The position numbers and the translations under genes are program-made. From Planctomycetota bacterium (GTDB lineage Bacteria; Planctomycetota; Phycisphaerae; UBA1845; UTPLA1): a DNA stretch of 64,000 nucleotides. Under the pieces are notes generated by a model, which made no database searches, had not been told where the DNA came from, and worked only from the letters and a program-made list of their open reading frames with translations. Within the stretch, counting starts at the first letter, position 1, and each line of letters opens with the position of its first letter. Shown one piece after another: positions 1 through 8,790 of the stretch. The DNA is taken from positions 62,001-126,000 of the forward strand of contig JACRIM010000041.1 of the NCBI GenBank assembly GCA_016235815.1, read 5' to 3'.

Positions 1-876
1 CTCAATAATCGCCAGCCGCCCGTCGGCCATGACGAAATTGCCGACGCGCTCCAGATCGTCCGCCTTGGGCAGCGTCTTGCTGGACATCTCGGATTGGTGC
101 AGATCGTGAAGCCCGATGAACGCAGGGTCGAGGCAATAGACCAGCGGGTTATCCACCTGAAAATAGCTGATGTGCTCGACGCCATGCGTTGCCATGTCGG
201 CGAGCATTCCGGTGCGAGCCAACGCGAGAAGCGATCCACCATGCCCATCGGGCGAGAGCGCGATGCGATGCGGCTCATCAAGAAGAATCCTCCCATCTCG
301 ATCAAACGCCGGCATCACGCCCTGTTGAAAAAATCTCACACGCTCCGACGGAAGGTCAAAAAAGCGGTGCTCGCGAAAGTAACCTTGAGTCTCCCCATCG
401 TTGGCCGGGCTGGTCATGATGTACCAGCGCGTCGAGCAGCCATACCGACGATCCGTCGCGACGATCGACTCCGCGAAGAGTTGAAACAGCGATTTGTTTT
501 TAACCGGCGAAATGCGGAACGCGCCCTTTGGCCCGTCGAAGCCGAGCCGCGTGCCCTGCCCCCCCGCCACGGTGAACGCCGCCACGCGACCCTTCGCCAG
601 CAGCTCCCGCCCGCGCTCCACGGCTTTCGTCGAAATCTCGTTGGCCCGGATGACCGTAGCCGGCTCGATGCGCCCCGCGACATGCGCCGCGCTGCCCTTC
701 GCCGCGATGCGCGCATGGTCCGGCAGCGCGGCCAGGTTGAGGGATTGGAGGTCGGCCACCAGTTCGGCCCGTTGCCCGGTGGAGAGTGAGGGCCAGAAAT
801 GAAAAACATGGTCCTGACCAACGGCTGCGAGTCGCGTTCGAAGGTCGCCGGGAGGGGTATCGAGGGGCTGTGGCAT
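1..876 (-). CDS. UDP-N-acetylglucosamine pyrophosphorylase-like uridylyltransferase (N-terminal part)
   Basis: These are the first 292 residues of a UAP/AGX-type uridylyltransferase, an enzyme that joins UTP to a sugar 1-phosphate to make a UDP-sugar in the cytoplasm. The nucleotide-binding signature VAGGQGTRLGFDGPKGAF sits at residues 103-120, and a VDNPL stretch near residue 250 fits the second conserved block. The ATG at 876 opens a frame that stays open to the left edge, so the C-terminal third is missing only because the window ends. Apparent frames on the other strand here are shadows. Whether the substrate is GlcNAc, GalNAc or glucose 1-phosphate cannot be told from this part. Confidence 0.88.
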   Translation of the reverse strand, partial: MPQPLDTPPGDLRTRLAAVGQDHVFHFWPSLSTGQRAELVADLQSLNLAALPDHARIAAKGSAAHVAGRIEPATVIRANEISTKAVERGRELLAKGRVAAFTVAGGQGTRLGFDGPKGAFRISPVKNKSLFQLFAESIVATDRRYGCSTRWYIMTSPANDGETQGYFREHRFFDLPSERVRFFQQGVMPAFDRDGRILLDEPHRIALSPDGHGGSLLALARTGMLADMATHGVEHISYFQVDNPLVYCLDPAFIGLHDLHQSEMSSKTLPKADDLERVGNFVMADGRLAIIE

Positions 877-1603
877 TGCGTGACTTTCCGCCTTAGGGAG
901 TTTTTAAGACCGAGCCTGTCATTCTCGGATTTTGGAGCGGGTTAGCCAAGTGGCCCGGGCCTGTTCGCCATTTTTCGGGCGTTGGGATGATTCCGGATAC
1001 TCGGTATCCGCGACCCCCCGCCGGGGTCGAACCCTTGTTAGGTCGTCCGAATAATCTTGACAGCCCTCGGAAATGTGATATCATATAAGTGGTAGGAGCA
1101 TGGGACAGGGTCTGTGCTCTGACTGATAATGGAGTACCAAAGGTCGGCTTACCAAAGCTATCATACCAACGTGTAATCATTCCCGCGGGTCGCACACAGC
1201 GACTCGAATTATCCTCACGCAAGCCCACGCCTTGGTCACGACAACCCTGCAACGATATTCGGTCCGCGATTCGTGAGCCGGCACCATCGCCGGTCAGACG
1301 CCTTGCCTAATCACCACGGGCGTTTGAATTGGATCGAGTGTCCTCAAAGGACGATGGAATTCCGCCCGACGCGTCTCATCCATGTCGATGAGCGTGATCG
1401 AGCAAGACGATTCGCGCAGCCTTTCGGTCATTGCGGACTGCGCGCTGGTTTTGAGGAGTTGGCCCCGTCGGGGTTCGGCCCGACAACCGCGGACGTTGGA
1501 TCGCGGTGAACGCTCTTATCAATTAACCCTGTACTAGGCTGACATCGGCGTGCCAACGGCCTGGAGAACCAGAAGTAAGCAATTGCCATAAGGAGAAGTG
1601 ACT
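877..1603. other. long non-coding gap upstream of the prepilin-like gene
   Basis: This stretch of about 727 bases holds no frame that looks like a protein gene. It contains a small hairpin at 994-1010 (cggatac arms, 3-nt loop) and a near-consensus promoter at 1057-1084 pointing rightwards. The DNA between that promoter and the gene at 1604 is either a very long leader or a non-coding transcript. I recognise no tRNA, tmRNA, SRP, RNase P or 6S motif in it. Confidence 0.5.
1057..1084 (+). promoter_or_regulatory. near-consensus sigma70-type promoter
   Basis: A perfect TTGACA (1057-1062) is followed after 16 nt by TATCAT (1079-1084), five of six bases of the -10 consensus. Transcription would start near 1091. 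No convincing gene begins within 500 nt downstream, which is unusual in this dense region. Confidence 0.5.
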
Positions 1604-2509
1604 GTGAGTGCCGTATTGAAAAAACTGAAAGCCTTCACCCTCATCGAACTGCTGGTGGTTATCGCGATCATCGCCCTGCTGATCTCGATCCTGCTGCCGG
1701 CCCTCTCGCGTGCCCGCGAATTGTCGAAACGCACGGTGTGCTCTTCGAACATGCGCGGCATCGGCCAGGCGTTCTACATCTACGCCCAGGACGGTGACAT
1801 CTTCCCGTGCCAGTACACGCCCTTCCCGGCCAACGGCGGCATGAGCCTGTTCCTTGGCGGCGGTTGGGTCGGACTGCCCAACGAGACCCAGCGCCGAAGC
1901 CAGCCGGACTTCACGGCCCCCGGCCAGAACCCCTACGTCACGGTCGACATGTGGAAGGTCATCAAGGACCTCAACAGCACGCCGAAGCAGTGGATCTGCC
2001 CCAGCACGACGGACCAGGGCGATCCTTCGCAGGACACCACGGTGTATTTCGACTTCTCCCGCAAGGAGAACCTGAGCTACGCCTATCAGATGCAGTATCC
2101 GCCATCGACCGTCAACATGCGGCCGATCGGAACTACGACCCAGGGTCTCTTCCCGTTGGTTGCGGATGCGAACCCGTACCTCCGTGGCAGCGTCGGCCAG
2201 ACGAATGTCGCCGACTTTGTTTCGGATCGACAAAGCGCCAGCAAGGGCAATAGCTACAACCACACCGGTCGCGAAGGCGAAAACGTGCTCTTCAGCGATT
2301 CGCACGTCGAATTCAGCAAGTCGCCGGACGTCGGGTATGCCGGAAATAAAGACCCGGCCATTCCCGGCTCGCGCGGTCGCGACAACATTTACACGGTCCA
2401 CACGGATTCCGGTGGAGCCGGTACCTCATTCATGGATGCCGGTTCGGCAATTCCGACGTCGACCATGTGTCTGCTTGGTTCGCGCTCGGATGCCTGCCTG
2501 GTTCCATAA
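1604..2509 (+). CDS. prepilin-type N-terminal cleavage/methylation domain protein (type II pseudopilin-like)
   Basis: The N-terminus [18 protein letters not shown] is a classic type IV/type II prepilin signal: a short basic leader, Phe at +1, Glu at +5 and a long hydrophobic helix. The body has scattered aromatic residues and Gly, and near residue 230 the motif [18 protein letters not shown] resembles the H-x9-DG C-terminal motif of the large planctomycete pseudopilin-like family (DUF1559-like). Such proteins are processed by a prepilin peptidase and assembled at the inner membrane. I chose the GTG at 1604 because AAGGAG at 1590-1595 is 8 nt from it; the in-frame GTG at 1598 would be only 2 nt away. 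A strong terminator follows. The pilus or secretion machinery is not in the window. Confidence 0.88.
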   Translation: MSAVLKKLKAFTLIELLVVIAIIALLISILLPALSRARELSKRTVCSSNMRGIGQAFYIYAQDGDIFPCQYTPFPANGGMSLFLGGGWVGLPNETQRRSQPDFTAPGQNPYVTVDMWKVIKDLNSTPKQWICPSTTDQGDPSQDTTVYFDFSRKENLSYAYQMQYPPSTVNMRPIGTTTQGLFPLVADANPYLRGSVGQTNVADFVSDRQSASKGNSYNHTGREGENVLFSDSHVEFSKSPDVGYAGNKDPAIPGSRGRDNIYTVHTDSGGAGTSFMDAGSAIPTSTMCLLGSRSDACLVP

Positions 2510-2539
2510 CCCCACTGGGCCGGATTGTTATTAATACGA

Positions 2540-2575
2540 GGCGGCGGTTCGCGATAAGCGGACCGCCGCCTTTTT
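2540..2575 (+). terminator. Rho-independent terminator of the prepilin-like gene
   Basis: A perfect 9-bp stem (ggcggcggt at 2540-2548 with accgccgcc at 2562-2570) and a 13-nt loop are followed directly by TTTTT. It lies 30 nt after the stop codon. Confidence 0.9.
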
Positions 2576-2654
2576 CGTGCGCCCCCCACGCGTCATTCGC
2601 GCCCGCCGCGACACGAGTTGACCGCTCCGGCCGACGGGGGCATCATCGCACGTC

Positions 2655-3251
2655 ATGCCCGAAAAACCCGACCACTCCACCGCTTCAACCGTCGGCGCCG
2701 CCGCGTCGTTTGAGCGTCACCTCGCTGCAATGCAATCCGTGCGTGCCGCCCTGCCGGTGATTGATCGAATTGCCGAACGGATCGAAGCGACGCTTCGCGG
2801 TGGTGGCAAGGTGCTCACCTGCGGTAACGGCGGATCGGCCGCCGAAGCGTTGCACCTCTCGGAAGAAATGATCGGGCGATTCTCAAAGGATCGACCGCCT
2901 TTGGCCGCCGTGTGCCTCGTGTCGGACCCGACGGCCATGACCTGCATCTCCAATGACTTCGGCTTTGAGAACGTCTTTTCGCGCCAGGTGCAGGGGCTGG
3001 GACGCAAAGGCGACGCATTGGTTGCGCTAACGACCAGCGGCAGGAGCAGGAATGTGCTGCTCGCGTTGCAGGAGGCACGCTCGCGCGGAATGACGACGAT
3101 CGGGCTTCTCGGCCCACCGGGAAGTGCCGCCGAGGTCTTGTGCGATCTTGCCTTCACCCTGCCGGGCGCGGAGTCGGCACACGTGCAGGAGGCACATTTG
3201 CTTGTGATTCACCTCGTGCTCGAACACCTCGATCGCGTCTTGGGCGGGTAA
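2655..3251 (+). CDS. gmhA: D-sedoheptulose-7-phosphate isomerase (SIS domain)
   Basis: GmhA converts sedoheptulose 7-phosphate to D-glycero-D-manno-heptose 7-phosphate, the first step of ADP-heptose synthesis for LPS or glycoprotein glycans. The 198-residue protein is of normal length. It shows the SIS-domain phosphosugar-binding motif CGNGGSAAEALHLSEEM near residues 56-72, LTTSGRSRNVLLAL near residues 125-138, and the C-terminal QEAHLLVIHL helix with Glu/His that holds the active-site metal in GmhA. The first 20 residues are a polar extension, so a later start is possible. The stop codon abuts the stop of the convergent UbiA gene with no gap. Confidence 0.88.
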   Translation: MPEKPDHSTASTVGAAASFERHLAAMQSVRAALPVIDRIAERIEATLRGGGKVLTCGNGGSAAEALHLSEEMIGRFSKDRPPLAAVCLVSDPTAMTCISNDFGFENVFSRQVQGLGRKGDALVALTTSGRSRNVLLALQEARSRGMTTIGLLGPPGSAAEVLCDLAFTLPGAESAHVQEAHLLVIHLVLEHLDRVLGG

Positions 3252-4184
3252 TCAGCGGCGCAGCAGCAAATCACCGATGGCCGCGCCGGCGAAGACGAGA
3301 CTCACCACGCCGTTCATCGTGAAGAAGGCCAACGTCACGCGCGACAAATCCGTCGGCTTCACCATCGTCTGTTCGACGATCAGCAAGAGCGTGGTAACGG
3401 CCACGCCCGTCCAATAAAGCCATCCAACATGTTCGACACGGCCAAGCGCGATGAGGCTCGCAACGGTCACGACATGGCATACGCGGGAAAGCCTCAGAGC
3501 GAAGGGGACTCCCATGCGCGACGGAATGGAAAACAGATGGTCAGCGCGATCAACGGCCACATCCTGGCAGGCGTAAATCAAATCAAACCCGGCGATCCAC
3601 ATCATGACGGCCGCGGTGAGCAGCGCTCCGGGCAGACCCAGTGACTCTGGGTGAATTGCGATCCACGCCGCAAGCGGAGCAAAGCCGATGACGCCGCCGA
3701 GGACGAAGTGCGCGAGCGACGTGAACCGCTTGCAATAGGAGTACGCCGCAAGCGCCGCGAGCGTGGGCAACCCGAGCCACGCCGGCCACGGATTCTGAAA
3801 CCAGCGCTGAAATCCGAAGCAGCCGACCAGAAACAGCCCGGCAAACGCAATCGCGAAGTACACGGCACGCCCGCGCGAAATACGACCCGCCGGAATGGGG
3901 CGCATCGCCGTGCGCGGGTTTCTTGCGTCGATGGCGGCGTCGACGATTCGGTTAATGGTCATGGCGAAGCTTCGCGCCGCGACCATGCACACGACGATGA
4001 GGCCGACCTGCCCGATTGAGGGTAACCCGCCGGTACGACGCGACCCGGCCAGAAACGTCGCGACGAGTGCAAAGGGCAGCGCGAAAACGGAGTGCGAAAA
4101 TTTGACCATCTCGCCCCATGTGCGGATGGACTGCCACCACCCGCCGGCGGCGACCTTTGTGATTTCCCCGGATTGGTGGTCCAC
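3252..4184 (-). CDS. UbiA-family prenyltransferase (quinone biosynthesis, MqnP/UbiA-like)
   Basis: This integral membrane enzyme transfers a polyprenyl chain to an aromatic acceptor in quinone synthesis. Both Asp-rich signatures are present: NRIVDAAIDARNPRT at residues 78-92 and DLIYACQDVAVD at residues 201-212. Together they bind Mg-prenyl-diphosphate. About eight hydrophobic segments follow the family pattern, starting with HSVFALPFAL. The N-terminal 25 residues are soluble. The closest types are the 4-hydroxybenzoate prenyltransferase UbiA and the futalosine-pathway enzyme MqnP. I lean to the latter for a planctomycete, but the sequence alone does not decide it. The gene converges on gmhA and diverges from the long GreA gene. 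Confidence 0.85.
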   Translation of the reverse strand: MDHQSGEITKVAAGGWWQSIRTWGEMVKFSHSVFALPFALVATFLAGSRRTGGLPSIGQVGLIVVCMVAARSFAMTINRIVDAAIDARNPRTAMRPIPAGRISRGRAVYFAIAFAGLFLVGCFGFQRWFQNPWPAWLGLPTLAALAAYSYCKRFTSLAHFVLGGVIGFAPLAAWIAIHPESLGLPGALLTAAVMMWIAGFDLIYACQDVAVDRADHLFSIPSRMGVPFALRLSRVCHVVTVASLIALGRVEHVGWLYWTGVAVTTLLLIVEQTMVKPTDLSRVTLAFFTMNGVVSLVFAGAAIGDLLLRR

Positions 4185-4276
4185 AATGCGGCATTAGAAC
4201 CGCTGCCCCGCCGACTCGACAAACCGACCAAAAGGCGGGATACTACAGGGCTTTCCCAAGGGGATACGGAAACGGC

Positions 4277-6478
4277 ATGAACTACGACTCGCTACTGACG
4301 CTCGCAAAAGCCAAAAACTGGGCCGATCTTGAAAAGCAATGGATGTCGGCCGTGGAACAGCCGGATGCGAACCCGGGGCACCTGCTCCCCGTGATCGACA
4401 CACTGGTGAAGGCGGGGAATGCCCCATTAGCCGACACCCTGGGCTGGGCCTGGCTGGCACAACTCAAGGAAAACCGCGCGGCGACCGAGGCCCTCGGCGT
4501 CGGCCGGGAACTTCTGGTTCACCTGACCGACGGCGACCAACTTCGCGAAGAGATTCTGGAGCTTTATAAAAAAACGCACACCGATCGGGCCGATCTGGAT
4601 TCGTGGATTGAGCGTTCGGGATTGAAGGCGGGGAAGTCGGTTCGACGGGCCCTTCGATTCCTCGACGTGGGGTTGGAATTGAAACAAGGCGCCTGCCTCG
4701 TGCATCGCACCGAGGACGTGGCCGCCCAAATCGTGGAAATGGACCTCACCACGGATGAGATCGTGGTCAAGCAGGGTCGCCGCGAGCAGACCTATACGCT
4801 GGCCAAACTGGTCGACGAATTTGACGTTGCGGACCAGAACGATTTCCGTGTGCTGCAACAGTTGAATCCGGCGCGAATATCACAGTTGGCCACGGACGAC
4901 CCCGTGACCCTGGCCATCGGCATTCTCAGCGGCCATCAGAACAAGATGATTCGCGAGAACATCAAGCTACTGCTGTGCCCGCGGTACATTCCAACGGAAA
5001 AATGGGCGGACTGGTGGACCAAGCTCCGCGGCGAACTAAAAAAATCGCCCAACCTGCGGATTGAAGGGCGTTCGCCGGTGTTTCTTATTTACGATCCGGT
5101 GGGGCAGTCGCTGGAGCAGGAATCGTGGGGCGCTTTCTCCAAGGCGACGACACCGCGCGAGTGGCTGGAGATTCTCGAAACCTACCTCCGCGACACCAAG
5201 ACCCAGAAGAAAGAGCCGGATACGACGTATTTGAATCGTGTTCAAAAAACCCTTGTCGACTCGCTGAATCGCTTTATCAAACACAAGGAACCGGCCCAGG
5301 CCTTTGCCACGGCGCTGGTCATTGAACGCGTGGGCGCCGATGGATTGCCCGTTTCGACCGACGCACACGGCATGGCATTAAAAATGCTCGGTGAATCCAA
5401 AGACCCGGTGCCGATGGTGGCCCAGATTCCGGATATTCGTTTGTGGTCGCTGGCCATCGCCTGCGTCGAGCAGGCGTTTCCGCAGAATTGGGCTGAGCAT
5501 CTGGCCAAGCTCATTCTCCATGCGCCGGCCAGTCAGTGCGACGCCCTCGCAAAAAGGGTTGAAAAGGCCGGCCGCGGCGACTTGTTGCCTCTGATCGCAC
5601 GGGAGGCCATGGATGATGGCGGTCGCTACACCGACGCGCTGATGTGGCTCTGGCGGGGACCTGACTGCGAAACGGATTTGCAGCTTCCGGGGCAGATTGA
5701 ATTGTTCAATGTGATCATGACCCTGGTCGGCCCGGCACGAGCGTCGACGGGCAAGGCGGCAGGACACTCGGTTAACGAGATGCGAGCCAAGGTCCGAACC
5801 GGCCTTGCGCACAAGGACTACGCCCGATTCCGCGAGTGCATTAACGGCCTTGAAGACTCGATGGCGCAGACGATTCGACGGCTTGTGGAACGTGCGGATG
5901 GTCTCGGCCCCAGTTTGCAGGAAGACATGAACTGGATCCTGCGAAACAAGTTCCCGCACCTTTACGCGCGGGCCAAGGTGGCGCTGTGGGACGACGACTC
6001 GGTGCTCTACTTCACGTCGGCGGGTCTCAAGACCAAGGAGGACGAACTCGCTGAAATCGTGAACGTGAAGATGCGCGAGAATGCCAAGGCCATCGGCGAG
6101 GCAGCCGCTCACGGCGACCTCAGCGAAAACTCGGAGTACAAATTCGCACTCGAGGAGCGCGATCTGCTTCGGGCGCGCGTGGCGAAATTAAACCGCGAAA
6201 TTTCCATGGCAAAGATCCTGGAGAGTCACGAGATTCCATCGGACTACGTGAGCATCGGTCACCGCGTCGTCATCAAACCGGTTGTCGGCGGGGCATCGGT
6301 TCCGATTACGATTCTCGGGTACGACGAATCCGACCTGGCGAATCATGTGTATTCGTATCACAGCCCGTTCGCCCGATCGCTCCTTGGCAAGAAGCCGGGG
6401 GAAAAGGTCACCGTGGCGCTCGACGAGGCCTCTCCGGCCGAATTCACGATTGAAGACGTGGCTCCGGCAGTTTCGTAA
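4277..6478 (+). CDS. greA: long GreA/GreB-type transcription elongation factor with a large N-terminal domain
   Basis: The last 140 residues of this 733-residue protein are a full Gre factor. A coiled coil carries the tip motif GDLSENSEY (residues 613-621), whose acidic residues enter the RNA polymerase secondary channel and stimulate transcript cleavage, and an FKBP-like C-terminal domain runs from about 655 to 728. The first 590 residues are mostly helical, with TPR/HEAT-like periodicity and Trp-rich spots, and match no domain I can name. Bacterial GreA is usually about 160 residues. From memory, the chlamydial GreA is also about 715 residues, so this may be a PVC-superphylum form. Nothing upstream suggests an operon. 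The CDS begins with ATG at 4277. Confidence 0.85.
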   Translation: MNYDSLLTLAKAKNWADLEKQWMSAVEQPDANPGHLLPVIDTLVKAGNAPLADTLGWAWLAQLKENRAATEALGVGRELLVHLTDGDQLREEILELYKKTHTDRADLDSWIERSGLKAGKSVRRALRFLDVGLELKQGACLVHRTEDVAAQIVEMDLTTDEIVVKQGRREQTYTLAKLVDEFDVADQNDFRVLQQLNPARISQLATDDPVTLAIGILSGHQNKMIRENIKLLLCPRYIPTEKWADWWTKLRGELKKSPNLRIEGRSPVFLIYDPVGQSLEQESWGAFSKATTPREWLEILETYLRDTKTQKKEPDTTYLNRVQKTLVDSLNRFIKHKEPAQAFATALVIERVGADGLPVSTDAHGMALKMLGESKDPVPMVAQIPDIRLWSLAIACVEQAFPQNWAEHLAKLILHAPASQCDALAKRVEKAGRGDLLPLIAREAMDDGGRYTDALMWLWRGPDCETDLQLPGQIELFNVIMTLVGPARASTGKAAGHSVNEMRAKVRTGLAHKDYARFRECINGLEDSMAQTIRRLVERADGLGPSLQEDMNWILRNKFPHLYARAKVALWDDDSVLYFTSAGLKTKEDELAEIVNVKMRENAKAIGEAAAHGDLSENSEYKFALEERDLLRARVAKLNREISMAKILESHEIPSDYVSIGHRVVIKPVVGGASVPITILGYDESDLANHVYSYHSPFARSLLGKKPGEKVTVALDEASPAEFTIEDVAPAVS

Positions 6479-6553
6479 TACACGCATAACTCGCTTACCT
6501 ACAACAACTTAGATAACACGAGAAAATTGGGAACAAAATCCCGCACGCAATGG

Positions 6554-6598
6554 TTGACTTTACAGACTATGCACTGCATACTATGTGATACATAGTAT
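6554..6598 (+). promoter_or_regulatory. promoter with overlapping PadR-type operator
   Basis: TTGACT (6554-6559), a 17-nt gap and CATACT (6577-6582) form a sigma70-like promoter. A perfect inverted repeat with 9-nt arms (atactatgt) around a 3-nt centre spans 6578-6598 and covers the -10 element. It lies just upstream of the PadR gene. PadR repressors bind ATGT/ACAT dyads at their own promoters, so autorepression is the likely use. Confidence 0.7.
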
Positions 6599-6609
6599 AG
6601 GAGTCACCC

Positions 6610-6969
6610 ATGCAGATCGAACGAGAACTTCTCAAAGGCGTCTTGCCCTTGGCCGTGATGAAACTGCTCCGGCGGCGGGCCATGTACGGCTACGAACTTG
6701 TCGCCGAAGTGGCCAAGAAGTCGGACGGCGTCCTCAAGCTCGGCCAAAGCACGCTGTACCCCCTGTTGTACAACCTCGAGGCGCAGGGGCTGGTCAAGAG
6801 TGAGTGGCAATCCGGCGAAAGCGGTCGCGATCGGAAGTACTACCGCCTGACCGACGAAGGCGTGAAGCGACTGGATCGCGATCTCCTCCAATGGGAAGCG
6901 CTGGTTCGCGGCATGGGCCGGCTCGTGATCGAGCGAATGACTCCCGGCCTCGCGTGGACATTGGCATGA
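6610..6969 (+). CDS. PadR-family transcriptional regulator
   Basis: This 119-residue protein has the typical short PadR winged helix: ELLKGVLPLAVMKLLRRRAMYGYEL for the first helices, then LGQSTLYPLLYNLEAQGLV as the recognition helix, and a wing with the GRDRKYYRLTDEG motif. A C-terminal helix for dimerisation follows. PadR proteins repress a neighbouring operon and release it when a small hydrophobic ligand or a membrane stress signal is sensed. Its stop codon overlaps the next gene's start (ATGA at 6966-6969), so the two are translationally coupled and probably share the operator at 6578-6598. Confidence 0.92.
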   Translation: MQIERELLKGVLPLAVMKLLRRRAMYGYELVAEVAKKSDGVLKLGQSTLYPLLYNLEAQGLVKSEWQSGESGRDRKYYRLTDEGVKRLDRDLLQWEALVRGMGRLVIERMTPGLAWTLA

Positions 6970-8693
6970 GCACGACGGCCCCATTTCTGAATCCCGACTC
7001 ATTCGGCGAAGGGCTTCCCGACGCGCTGAAGGACTTGGTCAATCGAGTCGTGCGCAAGACTCGTCTTTGGCCGTCCGAACGCCGCGACGTGAAGGCCGAA
7101 CTGGAGAGTCACTTTCGGGAGGGGCTGATCGAGCTGACCGGCGAGGGACTGAGTTTGAGCGAGTCGATCGCGCATTTGCGCGATGATTTTGGAGACCCCC
7201 AACTCGCGGCGCAATTGATACGCCGCGGCAAGAAACGAGGAAGACCGATGATTTGGAAAGCACTCGTAAGCGTTGTGGCCGTCTGCGGCGTGACGCTATG
7301 CGCCGGGGCGGGCTACGTGGCGTATGTCACATTTGGCAAGCCGAACCCGACGGTGGATTACGTGGCGAAGATCAATGAACCAGTTCAGAAACTGCCGGCG
7401 GAGGAACGCGCGTGGCCGCTGCTGCGCGAAGTTATTTTCGACATGCTTCCGACGGTTAATACCTTCAGCGATTCCACGCTGCAATCGGCCAAGCCCGGTG
7501 ACGCAACCTGGCCCGGCATCGCCGCGGACATTGCCAGGCTGCGCCCGTTTGTTCCGCGATTGGTTGACGCCGCCGCAAAGCCCTACTGGGGCTATGTTTA
7601 TGGCAAGGAGGGTGGGGACTATCTGCAGCGACGCAGTGAGATCATGAAGCAACCAACCAATACGACGGAATCCGTCGATCCACTCGTACCACCCACGATT
7701 GGAATGCTCCTCCCACATTTGACGGACGTGCGCAACGTCGGGCGGTTTCTGACGCAAAACGCAAGGGAGCACATAGCCAATGGCGAGTTCACGCAGGCAT
7801 GGATTTCGCTCGACGTGATCCATCAACTGGGGTTGCACCTGATGTCCGGGCGCACACTTATCGAGCAGTTGGTAGGCGCGGCCATGATTCGTCTTGCCAC
7901 GCAGGAAATGCAGTCCACGCTGTACGCAATGCGCGATCGAATTACACCCGCGATGCTCACCACGATCCGGAACAGCCATGTCATGACCGCGTCGTTGGAT
8001 CCCATCCAACCGCATCTTAAGGCGGAGGAATTCTTTTTTAACGATGTCGTGCAATACCTGTTCACGGACGACGGCAACGGCAATGGACGACTCATCCCCT
8101 CGCAATTCTCGAAAATTGCAGGCTTTGGGACCGCAAATGCCGAACAGACATCCGAAGCCGGCGCGATTGCCATCGCGGCCGTCCACGCAGACCGGCATGA
8201 CACAGTGGCGAAATACCACGAAACCCTCGATCACGTCGTCGAATTTCTGTCGTTGCCGCTCTACGATTCCCGGCGCGCCGAGGCTGACGCGATCATCACG
8301 AAACTGGCAAACGATGCCGCCGAATCCAAACGGTTTGCCGTGATTCACCTGTTGTTCCCGGTGTTTTCTCGAGTCGACATGACGATCCGTGAAACACGGC
8401 AGTCGGTGCTCGCCACGCGAACCATCGTCGGCCTGCTCGGTTACAACGCCGAGCATCAGTCGATGCCGGCCCGACTCGCCGAAATCACGCCGAAGTATCT
8501 GTGTGAACTGCCGACGGACATATTCAGCGGAATGCTGTTCAAATATGTGCCGGCGGCCGACGGGTCGTTCATGCTCTACAGCGTCGGTCACAACCTGACT
8601 GACGACGGCGGATCGCGCGAGTCAATCCTCGATCCGATGAACCGTGGATCCAACACGGACAAGGATTTGGTCTATTGGCCGGGCAAACAATAA
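6966..8693 (+). CDS. PadR-linked HAAS-like membrane-anchored protein of unknown function
   Basis: The 575-residue product starts at the ATG overlapping the PadR stop; the frame is open further upstream but that part is a shadow of padR. Residues 33-90 form a short helical module (ERRDVKAELESHF...HLRDDFGDPQLAAQLI) like the HAAS/permease-prefix modules that commonly sit behind PadR genes. A single membrane segment follows at about 97-123. The remaining 450 residues are a predicted extracytoplasmic, mostly helical domain with no motif I recognise; its end (MPARLAEITPKYL...DIFSGMLFKYVPAADGSFMLYSVG) resembles a C-terminal module found in many planctomycete surface proteins. A good terminator follows. 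The role is unknown, perhaps envelope-stress related given PadR control. Confidence 0.75.
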   Translation: MSTTAPFLNPDSFGEGLPDALKDLVNRVVRKTRLWPSERRDVKAELESHFREGLIELTGEGLSLSESIAHLRDDFGDPQLAAQLIRRGKKRGRPMIWKALVSVVAVCGVTLCAGAGYVAYVTFGKPNPTVDYVAKINEPVQKLPAEERAWPLLREVIFDMLPTVNTFSDSTLQSAKPGDATWPGIAADIARLRPFVPRLVDAAAKPYWGYVYGKEGGDYLQRRSEIMKQPTNTTESVDPLVPPTIGMLLPHLTDVRNVGRFLTQNAREHIANGEFTQAWISLDVIHQLGLHLMSGRTLIEQLVGAAMIRLATQEMQSTLYAMRDRITPAMLTTIRNSHVMTASLDPIQPHLKAEEFFFNDVVQYLFTDDGNGNGRLIPSQFSKIAGFGTANAEQTSEAGAIAIAAVHADRHDTVAKYHETLDHVVEFLSLPLYDSRRAEADAIITKLANDAAESKRFAVIHLLFPVFSRVDMTIRETRQSVLATRTIVGLLGYNAEHQSMPARLAEITPKYLCELPTDIFSGMLFKYVPAADGSFMLYSVGHNLTDDGGSRESILDPMNRGSNTDKDLVYWPGKQ

Positions 8694-8736
8694 TGCGACG
8701 CCGTTGGGCGTTGCCCGTAATGCTGAGTTGATAACG

Positions 8737-8780
8737 CGAGGCCGGTTCCGTTTCGACGGGATCGGTCTCGTTCTTTTCTT
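8737..8780 (+). terminator. Rho-independent terminator
   Basis: A 14-bp stem (8737-8750 with 8757-8770, including G-U pairs) and a 6-nt loop are followed by TTCTTTTCTT. It serves the PadR-linked gene. Confidence 0.65.
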
Positions 8781-8790
8781 ACGAACATCA

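Noticed and set aside
94-789. 231-codon open frame on the plus strand at the left edge
   Set aside because: The opposite strand encodes a clear UDP-sugar pyrophosphorylase; this frame is its shadow.
893-1252. 119-codon open frame in the first intergenic gap
   Set aside because: No family signal, no ribosome site and odd composition; it also overlaps the strong promoter on the other strand.
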